A DNA stretch of 64,000 nucleotides from Synechococcus sp. NB0720_010 (GCF_023078835.1 NZ_CP090898.1:1738045-1802044), one strand, 5' to 3'. Positions 8,417-18,535 are shown, counted from the first letter of the stretch. Notes: a model not told the origin generated them from the letters alone. Program-made: numbers and translations.

Positions 8417-9052
8417 CTACTTTTGCTGGTAGACAGAGGTTTTGATATTCCCTCCAAAGCCATAGTAATTTAAAGTTTCTTTGTACAAAGTAAGATTGTG
8501 CTTGAATCCTTTTTGAGTGATGTCAACACCGCTCTTTAGCGAAAGTCGCGTGTGTGGTGTACCCGACTCAATATCTAAGTTCGCGACAAACTTATCAGAT
8601 GGAATATGTTCTGTAATTGCCACAAAACTAGACACGCCGTCCAAATTTGACAGAATCTTCTGGATGTCACTATTTGACAAGTGCTGAAACACCTGACGGA
8701 TGAAAATTATATCGCACTCTTCCGGGATAAACGTTCTTGCATCAGCACAAACAAAAGTAACTCCATTTTGAATGAATGAATTACGACAGTAGTCGATGAC
8801 TTTCTGCGATATATCTATGGCCATGATAGATTTGCACTTTGGTGCTATTTTCGAACCGATATTAAAATCGCCACATCCTAAGTCAACTGCATTACATACT
8901 CCAGAAAGTCTTTCCGATTCTAGAAAAGCTCCGACTGTATCAATATATGCATTGACAAGTGGTTCATGCCAAGAACCTGGACCAGAACTTAGCTGTTTTC
9001 CCCAGAGACCATTAGCATAGATTTGGTCGAAGCGATTGGCTAAATCACTCAT
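8417..9052 (-). CDS. Class I SAM-dependent methyltransferase
   Basis: The 211-residue protein has motif I AVDLGCGDFNIGS (about 55-67), then IMAIDISQKVIDYC with the ribose-binding Asp, and CDIIFIRQVFQHL in the motif IV position. The substrate is not predictable; the surrounding glycosyltransferases suggest a sugar or a glycan intermediate. Its start overlaps the stop of the upstream methyltransferase (ATGA, 9049-9052), so the two are translationally coupled. Base composition is AT-rich like the rest of the block. Confidence 0.88.
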   Translation of the reverse strand: MSDLANRFDQIYANGLWGKQLSSGPGSWHEPLVNAYIDTVGAFLESERLSGVCNAVDLGCGDFNIGSKIAPKCKSIMAIDISQKVIDYCRNSFIQNGVTFVCADARTFIPEECDIIFIRQVFQHLSNSDIQKILSNLDGVSSFVAITEHIPSDKFVANLDIESGTPHTRLSLKSGVDITQKGFKHNLTLYKETLNYYGFGGNIKTSVYQQK

Positions 9053-9615
9053 GCTTTAACAGCTCGAAGAACAAATGACTGGCCACCAATAATGTTATTG
9101 AATAAATACGCGTACGAGTCAAGCTTTCCTGGGTCAAAGCTACCTAGAACATTCTTGATGTGGTTAGCACAGTCAGGATCAATATAGCTCTGAGATGAAA
9201 TAATGCGAAAATCGACATCGTATATTAAGGCCAAAGGTGTTTTGGCATCACCTTGTTGAATGAGTCTCTTGCAAAATTCCTTGTCTAGCATTTCTAGACC
9301 TTCACGGTCAATCGATTTCTGGTGCGTGAAATCGACAATCTGCCAACGGTGGAATGGGTGAGGGCATAAGACCTTTAGCTCGCCCTGGTCTTTCATTATT
9401 CGATAGATCTCTTTTAATATTCGAAAGAAATCATTCGGACGAGCAGGGAGATGTTCAAGAACTGAATTCATTATTATTTCATCAATAGATGATGACTTGA
9501 AAGGGTAAGGTGTGTTTTCTAGGTTTAAGAGCAAATCTGGCTCACAATGCTCTGATTGATCAATGTTGACATAGCCTCTTAGTTTCTTGTTCCCGCAGCC
9601 AAGGTTAAGCTTCAT
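9049..9615 (-). CDS. SAM-dependent methyltransferase (methyltransferase 11-like)
   Basis: The 188-residue protein begins directly with the SAM-binding motif KLNLGCGNKKLRGYVNID (2-19), a layout common in small methyltransferases of surface-polysaccharide clusters, and continues with IDEIIMNSVLEHLPA. The truncated N-terminus is normal for this type and not a sign of damage. It lies three bases after the GT32-like gene and overlaps the next methyltransferase gene by four bases, so it belongs to the minus-strand operon of the block. Confidence 0.87.
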   Translation of the reverse strand: MKLNLGCGNKKLRGYVNIDQSEHCEPDLLLNLENTPYPFKSSSIDEIIMNSVLEHLPARPNDFFRILKEIYRIMKDQGELKVLCPHPFHRWQIVDFTHQKSIDREGLEMLDKEFCKRLIQQGDAKTPLALIYDVDFRIISSQSYIDPDCANHIKNVLGSFDPGKLDSYAYLFNNIIGGQSFVLRAVKA

Positions 9616-9618
9616 TTT

Positions 9619-10482
9619 TTAATCTCTTTGCTCTGTCATCATCATTTTAATCGCTTTATCTGGCTGTGCGCTAGGGCTAGCATCGTCTTGGGCCAGGACT
9701 AGGGGGGTATTTTTGCGTGAGTAGTGATTAATCATGTATTGGCAGTTTCTGTGAGTGTCAGAGCTTGTTGTAGTGGATACATTTAAGGGGTCAAGTAGAT
9801 ACTCTCGATCTTCGAAGATGGAGTAGACCAATCCCTCTTGATGGGGCATGATCACACGATAGCTCTTATTGCTAATTAGCGATTTTTGATTGATGTAGTC
9901 TTGGATTGCTCTCGAATAGGCTATCGGGCCAGTGAGCTCTAAAACAGCCATCCTTCCAAATGTGTGTTTTGACCATCTGGGGAATTCAAGAATATTACGT
10001 GTCACAGCTTTAATAGCAGATTCAAGAAACGGATGTCTTGGTCGGCCAATAATAAACCACTGTTGATATTCTCCGCCTTTGATGTCGTTCACCTGCTGGT
10101 GGAGACCCCATCCAGCATGTGGCTCTTGTGCACCGTTGTCCCACTGCCCGAGTATGTATTCATCACCCTTTCGGACTAAGTCTCTTAAAGGAACTTTTGA
10201 TGTGGACTTGATGTCCAGATACATTCCTCCAAACTTATATATTAAGCAGTAGCGAACTAGATCGGCTCGTGCCGCGCCGTAGTCGGGATTAAGCCTCTTG
10301 TATGCTTCGTATACGCGTCCAGGGTAGTACTTGCCTAAGAACGAGTCGCAATCGTTGTCGCTCAAGCAACTGTATTCCCACTCGGAATTGCGCTGCAGCA
10401 GAGACTCTCTCTCTTGTCTGACTAAGTCAATTGACTGATGTTCGGCAGAGCAGGTTGAAAACAGAAGATAGGGGATATTCAT
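9619..10482 (-). CDS. GT32-like glycosyltransferase (DXD sugar-binding region)
   Basis: The 287-residue protein resembles capsular polysaccharide and OCH1-type GT32 enzymes: IPYLLFST near the start, NPDYGAARADLVRYCLIYKFGGMYLDIKS at about 65-93, and a conserved HAGWG patch. The metal-binding DXD position reads D90-I-K92 instead of D-x-D, a variation I recall in some relatives. The start at ATG 10482 begins the conserved MNIPYLLF strand and avoids a 47-base overlap that the upstream in-frame codon at 10545 would make with the twin GT2 gene. It probably transfers a nucleotide-sugar residue onto a surface glycan. Confidence 0.82.
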   Translation of the reverse strand: MNIPYLLFSTCSAEHQSIDLVRQERESLLQRNSEWEYSCLSDNDCDSFLGKYYPGRVYEAYKRLNPDYGAARADLVRYCLIYKFGGMYLDIKSTSKVPLRDLVRKGDEYILGQWDNGAQEPHAGWGLHQQVNDIKGGEYQQWFIIGRPRHPFLESAIKAVTRNILEFPRWSKHTFGRMAVLELTGPIAYSRAIQDYINQKSLISNKSYRVIMPHQEGLVYSIFEDREYLLDPLNVSTTTSSDTHRNCQYMINHYSRKNTPLVLAQDDASPSAQPDKAIKMMMTEQRD

Positions 10483-10498
10483 TGATGATCCGAGTGTC

Positions 10499-11959
10499 TC
10501 ACATGAAAAAATCGTCGAGCACTCTTGTGACTTCTGCAGAATCAACCTTTCGCATTCTTGGAGTTTCTCCCTGTTTTCTCATCTGCTTTTTGTCAAAGGT
10601 GTTTGACTCATGTGAAATGCAGATCATTGTCTTCTCAGGAGCAAGTTGCGCCATTGGAATTGTGTAGTTGTTTAGGAACTCTTTCTCTTCATTGCATGAT
10701 GACTCGTTGTCATAAAAATGGCTTTGAGCAAACCTTCTGGTCATCGCAAATGTTCCTGCTGTGGCGTGGTTTGCGCCAAATGGACCAGAGAGCCAGAGCG
10801 TCCTGTCATGTAAGAAATAAATCAGTAGAGATGTGCTTCCAGCAAGTTCTTTGCCTTCTTGGATGAGGCGCTCGATTGCATGTCTGACTCTTTGGGGATG
10901 ATAAAAGTCGTCATCATCCATGTAGACTATGTAGTCGTGGCTGCAAAGCTTGTGAGCAACATTCCGCTTCTTGCCCAGTTGCATTTTTTGCTTCACCCTC
11001 TGGTACTTAATCTTGATTCCAGTTGTACTCGTAAGTGTAAGGTTGTGTTTGTACTCACTGGAATCGTCCAGTATCAGCCATTCAATCTTTTCCGGTGGAT
11101 AGTCCTGTGCCTCCACGCATTTCTGGAGTCGCCTAACATGCGACTCTCTGTTGTGAGTCAATGTGCATATTGATACGGTAGGCAAGTCCTTTTCGGCTGT
11201 TTTTCTTTTGTGCTGATCTGGAAATAGCTTGCTGTGCAGGGGTTTGGGAATAATGTAATTAGGGAAGCATCTCGAAGTGTTTCCGCGGTGAATTATGTGC
11301 AGGCAAATGCCAGATCCATCTTGAGTTAGATGTATTTTTTTCTTGGCGGCAATGAGTTGTTCGACAAATATTGTGTCCTCTCCAATATCTCTATCCGGGA
11401 AAGATGACCCAGTCCAGCAGTCTTTTTTGTAAAAGTAGCTGAATCCATAGCCTGTTAAGAAAGATCTGAGGGCGTTTTTGGTGAAAGTGTCCTTTTTGTT
11501 TTGGACATCTTCTGTTCCGCAAAAAATATGATGTGCAGACTTGAAGTCGGTTGTATCCCAGAAGCCGAGAGTGTTGCTTTCTTGGTGGAGTGCAAACCAG
11601 CCGCCAAGTTTCACAAAGTCGGCATGGTTGCTTTGCATTTCCCCATGCATCCAGCTGAGGTAGTTCGGCGCGTAGTAATCGTCGTCGTCGAAATGCGCAA
11701 TGATTTCGCCTGTGCTTTCGCTGACAAGTGCATTTCTCTTGGTGCCAATGCTCAGCTTCTGGCTTCGATGCCAGTATTTGACGTCGCTGTGGCTTTTTGC
11801 GAGATCCTTGAAGTTTTCGTCTTCTTGCTCGCTGTCATCGAGTACAAGGAGTTCTTTGTTTGGCCATGTTTGATTTCTGTACAGCTCAAGGAGCTGTGGA
11901 AGAAATGAAGCCCTATTCCGCGTCGGCACGATGACGGAAATCTTGGGCATCTCGGTCAT
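10499..11959 (-). CDS. Twin-domain family 2 glycosyltransferase
   Basis: The 486-residue protein holds two complete GT-A domains in tandem. Domain 1 starts ISVIVPTRNRASFLPQLL (about 7-24) with the metal motif AHFDDDDYYAP (DDDD 91-94). Domain 2 starts TVSICTLTHNRESHVRRL (about 258) with VYMDDDDFYHP near 347. Such twin GT2 enzymes often build glycans with alternating or paired sugars. It is the first gene of the minus-strand island operon, 30 bases after the SNF2 stop, with a strong AGGAGG site eight bases before ATG 11959. AT-rich codon use sets it apart from the SNF2 gene next to it. Confidence 0.9.
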   Translation of the reverse strand: MTEMPKISVIVPTRNRASFLPQLLELYRNQTWPNKELLVLDDSEQEDENFKDLAKSHSDVKYWHRSQKLSIGTKRNALVSESTGEIIAHFDDDDYYAPNYLSWMHGEMQSNHADFVKLGGWFALHQESNTLGFWDTTDFKSAHHIFCGTEDVQNKKDTFTKNALRSFLTGYGFSYFYKKDCWTGSSFPDRDIGEDTIFVEQLIAAKKKIHLTQDGSGICLHIIHRGNTSRCFPNYIIPKPLHSKLFPDQHKRKTAEKDLPTVSICTLTHNRESHVRRLQKCVEAQDYPPEKIEWLILDDSSEYKHNLTLTSTTGIKIKYQRVKQKMQLGKKRNVAHKLCSHDYIVYMDDDDFYHPQRVRHAIERLIQEGKELAGSTSLLIYFLHDRTLWLSGPFGANHATAGTFAMTRRFAQSHFYDNESSCNEEKEFLNNYTIPMAQLAPEKTMICISHESNTFDKKQMRKQGETPRMRKVDSAEVTRVLDDFFM

Positions 11960-11989
11960 GGGGCGTTCCTCCTGGCTACTCGCCTGCAG

Positions 11990-14900
11990 TTAGTCATCAC
12001 TGAGGGTGACGAGTTCTTTGAGTTGGCTTACGTCCATGCCGCCGAGCCAATCCTCACCGGAGCCAACGATGTCTTCGGCGAGTTTGGACTTCTCCTTGAT
12101 CATTCGGTCGATGCGCTCTTCGACTGAGCCACTGGTGATGAACTTGTGCACCATCACCCGGTTCTGCTGGCCGATCCGGTAGGCGCGGTCTGTGGCCTGG
12201 TTCTCCACGGCGGGGTTCCACCAGCGGTCGATGTGGAACACGTGGCTGGCCCGGGTCAGGTTCAGGCCGACGCCGCCGGCCTTGAGGGACAGCAGGAACA
12301 GTTGCGGGCCGCGGGGGTCGTCCTGGAAGCGGTCGACCATGGCCTGGCGTTCGGTCTTGCTGGTGCTGCCGTAGAGGAAGGGCACCTCTTGGCGCCACTT
12401 GTGCTCGAGATGGGCCTTGAGCAGATGGCCCCATTCGGCGAATTGGGTGAAGAGCAGGGCCCGATCGCCCGCTTCCATCACCTCCTCGAGGATTTCCTCC
12501 AGCCGCTGCACCTTGGCGCTACGGGCAGCGAACTCCTTGAAGAAGCTGGCATCCGCGTCGGCTGGGTCCTGCTTGAGGGCCAGGGCCGGGTGGTTGCAGA
12601 TCTGCTTGAGCTTGGTGAGCAGCGCCAGCACCTGACCGTGCTTCTGGCCCAGGGGCGACCGGGCGATGGCATCGAGGCTCTCGTCCACGGTCTTGGAGTA
12701 GAGCTTCTTCTGCTCGGGGGCCAGGCCCACCCATTCGCTCAGTTCCACCTTCTCGGGCAGGTCGGAAATGATCGATTTGTCGGTCTTCAGGCGGCGCAGG
12801 ATGAAGGGGCCGACGCGGCCCTTGAGGTCCCGCAGCGAGGACATGTCGCCGTAGCGCTCGATCGGCATCCGGTAGCGCTGGCGGAAGAAGGGCTCATCGC
12901 CGAGCACCTTGGGGTTAAGGAAGTCCATCAGGGCCCAGAGCTCGCTCACCCGGTTCTCCACCGGTGTGCCGGTCAGGGCGATGCGGAAGCGGGGACCCTT
13001 GCCGGGGCGCCCCATGTCCCGGGCAGCCATGGACTGCTTGGCGGCGTGGTTCTTGATCGCCTGGGCTTCATCGATCACGACCCCCTGCCAATCGACCTTG
13101 TCCAGCAGTTCGCTGTCCCGCTGCAGCAGGCCGTAGGTGGTCAGCACCAGGTCCACACCCTTCAGCGCTTTTTTCAGGGCCTCGGGGCTGGAGGGGCGGC
13201 GGGGTCCGTAGTGCTCGTTGACCGTCAGATCTGGGGTGAAGGCGGCGGCTTCCCGCTTCCAGTTGGTCAGCACCGAGGTGGGAGCGACCAGGAGCACCGG
13301 GCGTTTGAGCTCCTCTTCAGCCTTGAGGTGCTGCAGGAAGGCCAAGAGTTGGATCGTTTTACCCAGACCCATGTCATCGGCCAGGCAGGCGCCCTGATCG
13401 AAGCGATGCAGGAAGGCCAGCCAGCCCAGACCGCGCTCCTGATAGGGCCGCAGTTGTCCGGCGAACCCAGGGGGCGCTGGCAGGGGATCGGGGGCTTTCT
13501 GCTGGTGGTACTGCTCCAGCACCGCCTGCAGGCGGGGCCCGGCCGTGAAGGCATGGACCGGCAAGCGGGAGAGGGTCTCCCCTTCATTGCCCGTGATCCG
13601 CAGGGCGTCATCGAGGCTGAAGGGGGGCTCAGCGGAGCAGAACTTCTCGGCGTTCTTGAGGTCCAGGGGCCGCAGTTCGATCCAGGCCCCCTTGTGCTGC
13701 ACCAGCGGGCTGCGCTTGGCCGAGAGCTTCTCGAGGTCCTTCAGGTTCAACGTGACCCCGCCGATCATGAATTCCCAGCGCCACTCCAGGGTTTCCCCGA
13801 GAGTGAAGCCGCGGGACTTCTCGGGCAGCTCGGCGGTGATGGCCAGGCCCAGGCGGCTGGCCAGGCCACCGGAGAGGCTCGCGGGGAGCACCACCCCGAC
13901 GCCCACATCCCGCAGGCGGGAAGCGGCGGTCCGCACCAGGACGAAGGCCTCCGCGGGGGTGAGCTGCATCGCCTCAGGGGTGGCGGCATCCAGGCCCCGC
14001 TCAAGAGGCTCAAAGGCCAAGAGGGCGCGGCCCAGACCCTCCAGCAGGAGCGCTCCGGGCTGCTCCAGTTGGATCTCACCCAGGGCCAGGTTGCTGTCCC
14101 CTGCGGCCCAGACCAGTCCAGCGGGCACCCGCAGGCTGGGGTCGGCTTCCGCCTGGAGGCCGAATTTCAGTTCCCAGAGTTCCTCCCCTTCCGGCGGCGT
14201 GAACAGCTCCAGGCAGGCCCGGGCGGGAGCCACCTTGCCGGCGACGGTCTCGCGCCAGTGGTTGCTTGCGCCGCAGAGGCGCTCTTGCTCCTCTTCATCG
14301 AGTTTGAGCTTGCCGTCGCGGCTGGCCAGGCCGTCTTCCCAGGCAGACAGCAGTGGATCGAGGCCGGCTGCACCGGGTTGGAAGGCTTCGCGTAGCTGGC
14401 CGTCCACCAGCTTGTCGACGATGCTCGCCACCAGCAGCCGGTTGGAGCGGGGGCGGCCGCAGGCCAACTGGGGATCTGGGCTGGAGGCCGCCACCACCTG
14501 GGGCATGCGCAAGGCCAGCTCCTCGAGCCGGCGGCGGTCGTCCTCACGGTTCAGCAGCGGGCGCCAGCTGGCCTTGCCATCCGCGCTCTCGGGTAGCCAG
14601 CGGCCCCGGGCGATCAGGCTGAGGCACCAGCGCTGGACGTGGCACCACCAGAGCAGGTCATCACCCAGTCCGGCCTCGTAGGCCCCCGAGAGGGGCAGTT
14701 GATTGAGCCAGGCGGCAGCGGGGCCCGGTTTGAGGAACCAGCCCTCGACTTGCCAGGGCCACCAGCTCAGATCCTTCGGCAGCGGTTCTCCTGATTGCAG
14801 CGGCAGGCCGCTCCAGGCACTGGATTCGCTGCTCTTTTGTCCTTTGCTCAGTTGCTGCCGGCTCGGCAGGGTCAGGGTGACGGTGGCCTGGCGCAGGTCC

Positions 14901-15109
14901 TCGGACCAGAAGTTGTTCTCGTCCAGCCAGGTGGCCAGATCGTCCAGATCCAGGCTGAGGGGGTGGAACGGCGCCTCAGCTGCCGGACTGAGCGGTTCGG
15001 CCACGCGCCAGGTGTCCGCCCAGATCAACAGGCCGGCTGTAGGCGCCTTGCCTTTGGCGAAGCTCCCCGCCGGAACGACGGGCAGCCAGGTGGCATGCAG
15101 CAGGCTCAT
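11990..15109 (-). CDS. SNF2/Rad54-family DNA helicase-like ATPase
   Basis: A 1039-residue double-stranded-DNA translocase. The N-terminal half (about 1-550) is the SNF2-associated helicase domain seen in bacterial and cyanobacterial members. The motor follows: Walker A DDMGLGKTIQ (about 578-588), DEAQ box VVIDEAQAIKN (about 682), IALTGTPVENR, and the C-terminal helicase lobe with GGVGLNL and HIDRWWNPAVENQATDRAYRIGQ (about 950-975). Bacterial members are thought to help RNA polymerase recycling or DNA repair; which applies here is not shown. It is usually paired with a SWIM protein, which here lies beyond the AT-rich block. Confidence 0.95.
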   Translation of the reverse strand: MSLLHATWLPVVPAGSFAKGKAPTAGLLIWADTWRVAEPLSPAAEAPFHPLSLDLDDLATWLDENNFWSEDLRQATVTLTLPSRQQLSKGQKSSESSAWSGLPLQSGEPLPKDLSWWPWQVEGWFLKPGPAAAWLNQLPLSGAYEAGLGDDLLWWCHVQRWCLSLIARGRWLPESADGKASWRPLLNREDDRRRLEELALRMPQVVAASSPDPQLACGRPRSNRLLVASIVDKLVDGQLREAFQPGAAGLDPLLSAWEDGLASRDGKLKLDEEEQERLCGASNHWRETVAGKVAPARACLELFTPPEGEELWELKFGLQAEADPSLRVPAGLVWAAGDSNLALGEIQLEQPGALLLEGLGRALLAFEPLERGLDAATPEAMQLTPAEAFVLVRTAASRLRDVGVGVVLPASLSGGLASRLGLAITAELPEKSRGFTLGETLEWRWEFMIGGVTLNLKDLEKLSAKRSPLVQHKGAWIELRPLDLKNAEKFCSAEPPFSLDDALRITGNEGETLSRLPVHAFTAGPRLQAVLEQYHQQKAPDPLPAPPGFAGQLRPYQERGLGWLAFLHRFDQGACLADDMGLGKTIQLLAFLQHLKAEEELKRPVLLVAPTSVLTNWKREAAAFTPDLTVNEHYGPRRPSSPEALKKALKGVDLVLTTYGLLQRDSELLDKVDWQGVVIDEAQAIKNHAAKQSMAARDMGRPGKGPRFRIALTGTPVENRVSELWALMDFLNPKVLGDEPFFRQRYRMPIERYGDMSSLRDLKGRVGPFILRRLKTDKSIISDLPEKVELSEWVGLAPEQKKLYSKTVDESLDAIARSPLGQKHGQVLALLTKLKQICNHPALALKQDPADADASFFKEFAARSAKVQRLEEILEEVMEAGDRALLFTQFAEWGHLLKAHLEHKWRQEVPFLYGSTSKTERQAMVDRFQDDPRGPQLFLLSLKAGGVGLNLTRASHVFHIDRWWNPAVENQATDRAYRIGQQNRVMVHKFITSGSVEERIDRMIKEKSKLAEDIVGSGEDWLGGMDVSQLKELVTLSDD

Positions 15110-15127
15110 GGAGGCGGGGCCTGGGGA

Positions 15128-15574
15128 TCAGGGGCGCCGCTGGATCGGTTCAACCCGAGTCACGACAAGTCGCGATAGGGCCATCGATCCGTGCAACACC
15201 AGCGCGGCGCCGATCAGCGGCAACCAAGCACGAATGAACCCCATCATCACAGTTGGAGCGACCTGAGCCAAGCTCTCGGGCCAAGGTTCCTCCAGCGGCC
15301 AGGGCAAAAGGGCCGGTAGGCCCAGGCTGTGGATGCCGCAGACGGCCCCCACCAGGCCCGCCTGCAGGTGGCCGTCATCGGGGTCCACCCGCTGCAGGTG
15401 GAAGGCCAGCAGGCCATAGAAAAAGCCGCAGCCCCCGGCCCGGAGGGCTGACTCCAGTCCCAGGGGCAGGCCCAGGGTCAGTGCGCTGAAACCCGCACCG
15501 AGGGCCCAGGCGATGGAGCGCAGCCGCAGTTCGGCCCGGCTGTGCTCAGCGGTGGCGGGGGAGGCGGCGCTCAT
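15128..15574 (-). CDS. Small integral membrane protein, unknown function
   Basis: The 148-residue protein has several hydrophobic segments, at about 24-42, 48-62, 74-92 and 110-135, so three or four membrane spans are likely. I do not recognise a family; the acidic loop [13 protein letters not shown] and the [13 protein letters not shown] loop are the only polar landmarks. It is 18 bases upstream of the SNF2 gene on the same strand and could be cotranscribed with it. It is divergent from alaS, with an intergenic gap of only about 40 bp if the inner alaS start is used. Confidence 0.7.
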   Translation of the reverse strand: MSAASPATAEHSRAELRLRSIAWALGAGFSALTLGLPLGLESALRAGGCGFFYGLLAFHLQRVDPDDGHLQAGLVGAVCGIHSLGLPALLPWPLEEPWPESLAQVAPTVMMGFIRAWLPLIGAALVLHGSMALSRLVVTRVEPIQRRP

Positions 15575-15615
15575 GCTGCGCGATCATGCCCGGTTCAGGC
15601 TCGTTTTGCTTCGCC

Positions 15616-18252
15616 ATGGCCGCCGCTCCCCGCACTGGTGCTGAGATCCGTGCGGCCTTTCTCGACTTCTACGAGCAGCGGGGCCACAAGCCGATGGCCA
15701 GTGCCTCCCTGGTGCCGGAGGACCCGACGGTTCTGCTGACCATCGCCGGGATGCTGCCGTTTAAGCCGGTCTTCCTGGGGCAGCAGCCCCGCCCGTCGGC
15801 CCGTGCGACCAGCAGCCAGAAGTGCATTCGCACCAACGACATCGAAAACGTGGGCCGCACGGCCCGGCACCACACGTTCTTCGAGATGCTCGGGAACTTC
15901 TCCTTTGGTGACTACTTCAAGGAGCAAGCGATCCAGTGGGCCTGGGAGCTGAGCACCACGGTCTTCGGCATCAGCCCCAAGAACCTGGTGGTCAGCGTCT
16001 TCCGCGAGGACGACGAAGCCGAGGCGATCTGGCGCGATGTGGTGGGGGTGAACCCCAAGCGGATCATCCGCATGGATGAAGCCGACAACTTCTGGGCCTC
16101 GGGCCCCACGGGCCCCTGCGGTCCCTGCTCGGAGATCTATTACGACTTCAAGCCCGAACTGGGCGATGAGGGCATCGACCTCGAGGACGACAGCCGCTTC
16201 ATCGAGTTCTACAACTTGGTGTTCATGCAGTACAACCGCGACGCGGAGGGCAACCTCACGCCGCTGGAGAACCGCAACATCGACACCGGGATGGGCCTCG
16301 AGCGGATGGCCCAGATCCTGCAGAAGGTTCCGAACAACTACGAGACCGACCTGATCTATCCGCTGATTGAGACGGCAGCTGGTCTCGCTGGGGTCGACTA
16401 CCGGCAACTCGATGCCAAGGGTCAGACGTCTCTGAAGGTGATCGGGGACCACAGCCGGGCGGTGACCCAGCTGATCTGTGATGGCGTCAACGCCAGCAAC
16501 CTGGGGCGCGGTTACATCCTGCGCCGCCTGCTCCGTCGCGTGGTCCGCCACGGACGTCTCCTGGGGATCGACAAGCCCTTCCTGACGGCGATGGGTGAGG
16601 CGTCGATTGCCCTGATGCAGTCGGCCTATCCCCAGCTGCTGGAGCGTCAGGAGGTGATCCTCTCGGAGCTCAAGCGCGAAGAAGCACGCTTTCTGGAGAC
16701 CCTGGAGCGGGGCGAGAAGCTGCTGGCGGATGTCCTGGCGGCCAAGCCCAAGCAGATCTCAGGGGAGCAGGCCTTTGAGCTCTACGACACCTACGGCTTC
16801 CCCCTGGAGTTGACCCAGGAGATCGCCGAGGAGCATGGCCTCGCGGTGGATCTGGACGGCTTTGAGCAGGCCATGGAGGCCCAGCGCCAGCGGGCGAAGG
16901 CCGCCGCCGTCAGCATTGACTTGACCCTGCAGGACGCCATTGATCAGATGGCCGCCGATTTGGAGGCCACTCGCTTTCGGGGGTACGAGTTGCTGGACCA
17001 CAGCAGCAGCGTTCAGGCGCTGGTGGTCAACGGTGAGCCGGCGGAGCGGGCCGAGGCTGGCGACAGTGTGCAGCTGGTGCTCGACACCACCCCCTTCTAT
17101 GGCGAAGGCGGCGGTCAGGTGGGCGACCGCGGCGTGCTGAGCGGTGACGGCTTGATCGTCGCGATTGAGGCGGTGAGCCGAAACCGCAGCGTCTTTGTCC
17201 ATAGCGGCCGGGTGGAGCGCGGCAGCGTGAGCGTCGGCGATGTGGTCCATGGCCAGGTGGATCGGACCTGCCGCCGGCGGGCTCAGGCGAACCACACGGC
17301 GACCCACCTGTTGCAGTCGGCGCTGAAGCAGGTGGTTGATCCGGGGATTGGCCAGGCCGGTTCCCTGGTGGATTTCGATCGCCTGCGCTTTGACTTCCAC
17401 TGCCCCCGGGCGATTACGGCTGCTGAACTCGAGCAGATCGAGACCTTGATCAACGGCTGGATCGCCGAGGCCCATAGCCTCGAGGTGCAGGAGATGGCGA
17501 TCGAGAAGGCCAAGGCCGCCGGTGCGGTGGCGATGTTCGGGGAGAAATACGCCGATGTGGTCCGGGTCGTCGATGTTCCCGGGGTCTCGATGGAGCTCTG
17601 CGGCGGCACCCACGTCAGCAACACCGCTGAGATTGGCCTGTTCAAGATCGTCAGCGAAAGCGGCGTGGCCGCGGGCATCCGCCGCATCGAGGCCGTGGCG
17701 GGTGCGGCGGTGCTCGCTTACCTCAATGAGCGCGATGCGGTGGTGAAGCAACTCGGCGAGCGCTTCAAGGCCCAGCCGGCGGAAATCGTCGATCGCGTCC
17801 TGACCCTGCAGAGCGAACTGAAGGCCAGCCAGAAGGCCCTGGCCTCGGCCCGTGAGGAGCTGGCACTCGCGAAATCGGCGGCCTTGGCGAGCCAAGCCGA
17901 AGCGATCGGCGACTTCCAGGTGCTGATCAGCCGTCTGGATGGCGTCGAAGGCGGCGGCCTGCAGAGCGCCGCCCAGGGGCTGGTGGATCAGCTGGGCGAT
18001 GGTGCGGCCGTGGTCTTAGGCGGTCTCCCGGATCCCTCGGATCTGGGCAAGGTGATCCTGGTGGCGGCCTTCGGCAAGGGCGTGATCGCCAAGGGTCAGC
18101 AGGCCGGCAAGTTCATCGGTGCTGTGGCTAAGGCCTGCGGCGGCGGCGGCGGCGGCCGGCCCAACCTGGCGCAAGCCGGTGGCCGCGACGGTGCAGCCCT
18201 GGATGCCGCGTTGGAGCAGGCCAAAGGCGAGCTGACTGCAGCCCTGGGCTGA
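15616..18252 (+). CDS. alaS: Alanine-tRNA ligase
   Basis: Charges tRNA-Ala and edits mischarged Ser/Gly. From ATG 15616 the protein is 878 residues, normal for the family. It has the class II catalytic core from [21 protein letters not shown] onward, the editing domain with HTATH (about 560-564) and the distal CGGTH, and the C-terminal DHHA1 domain with the glycine cluster [17 protein letters not shown] that binds the tRNA elbow. An in-frame ATG at 15586 would add ten residues unlike the family N-terminus, so I chose 15616; no clear ribosome site decides it. Confidence 0.97.
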   Translation: MAAAPRTGAEIRAAFLDFYEQRGHKPMASASLVPEDPTVLLTIAGMLPFKPVFLGQQPRPSARATSSQKCIRTNDIENVGRTARHHTFFEMLGNFSFGDYFKEQAIQWAWELSTTVFGISPKNLVVSVFREDDEAEAIWRDVVGVNPKRIIRMDEADNFWASGPTGPCGPCSEIYYDFKPELGDEGIDLEDDSRFIEFYNLVFMQYNRDAEGNLTPLENRNIDTGMGLERMAQILQKVPNNYETDLIYPLIETAAGLAGVDYRQLDAKGQTSLKVIGDHSRAVTQLICDGVNASNLGRGYILRRLLRRVVRHGRLLGIDKPFLTAMGEASIALMQSAYPQLLERQEVILSELKREEARFLETLERGEKLLADVLAAKPKQISGEQAFELYDTYGFPLELTQEIAEEHGLAVDLDGFEQAMEAQRQRAKAAAVSIDLTLQDAIDQMAADLEATRFRGYELLDHSSSVQALVVNGEPAERAEAGDSVQLVLDTTPFYGEGGGQVGDRGVLSGDGLIVAIEAVSRNRSVFVHSGRVERGSVSVGDVVHGQVDRTCRRRAQANHTATHLLQSALKQVVDPGIGQAGSLVDFDRLRFDFHCPRAITAAELEQIETLINGWIAEAHSLEVQEMAIEKAKAAGAVAMFGEKYADVVRVVDVPGVSMELCGGTHVSNTAEIGLFKIVSESGVAAGIRRIEAVAGAAVLAYLNERDAVVKQLGERFKAQPAEIVDRVLTLQSELKASQKALASAREELALAKSAALASQAEAIGDFQVLISRLDGVEGGGLQSAAQGLVDQLGDGAAVVLGGLPDPSDLGKVILVAAFGKGVIAKGQQAGKFIGAVAKACGGGGGGRPNLAQAGGRDGAALDAALEQAKGELTAALG

Positions 18253-18343
18253 TCCAGACAGCTCCGGAACCGTTCTCCTGGCGTTGCCAGGGGAGCGCCA
18301 GGAGGGGAATCCTGCAGGCAAGGACCGATGCGGGAGAGAACCG

Positions 18344-18535
18344 ATGGCGAGTTCCTTCGAAATTCATGCCCGTCACCACTGGAGTTTCCAGTTGGTGCTG
18401 ATGGGCAGTCGTCTGCAGCTGGAGGGTTGCCGCGACGGGGATGAACCCCTGCGCTGCTCCACCTGGCTGGAGCCCCAGGACACGCCCCTGGACATGGCCC
18501 ATGAGCTGATCGCCCATCCCAGCTGCGCTGTTTGA
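18344..18535 (+). CDS. Small conserved protein, unknown function
   Basis: The 63-residue product reads ASSFEIHARHHWSFQLVL then SRLQLEGCRDGDEPLRC and ends AHELIAHPSCAV. It looks like a short beta-rich domain with two cysteines in the C-terminal half and no membrane segment. ATG 18344 is favoured because it has a GGGAGAG site eight bases upstream; an in-frame ATG at 18284 lacks one. The stop is three bases before the Crp/Fnr regulator start, so it is likely cotranscribed with it. Confidence 0.6.
   Translation: MASSFEIHARHHWSFQLVLMGSRLQLEGCRDGDEPLRCSTWLEPQDTPLDMAHELIAHPSCAV

Noticed and set aside
12146-14395. Very long open frame antisense to the SNF2 helicase gene (about 750 codons)
   Set aside because: It mirrors the high G+C third-position bias of the real gene. 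The product is a low-complexity Gly/Ala/Gln/His/Leu mix with no domain, while the opposite strand encodes a complete helicase.
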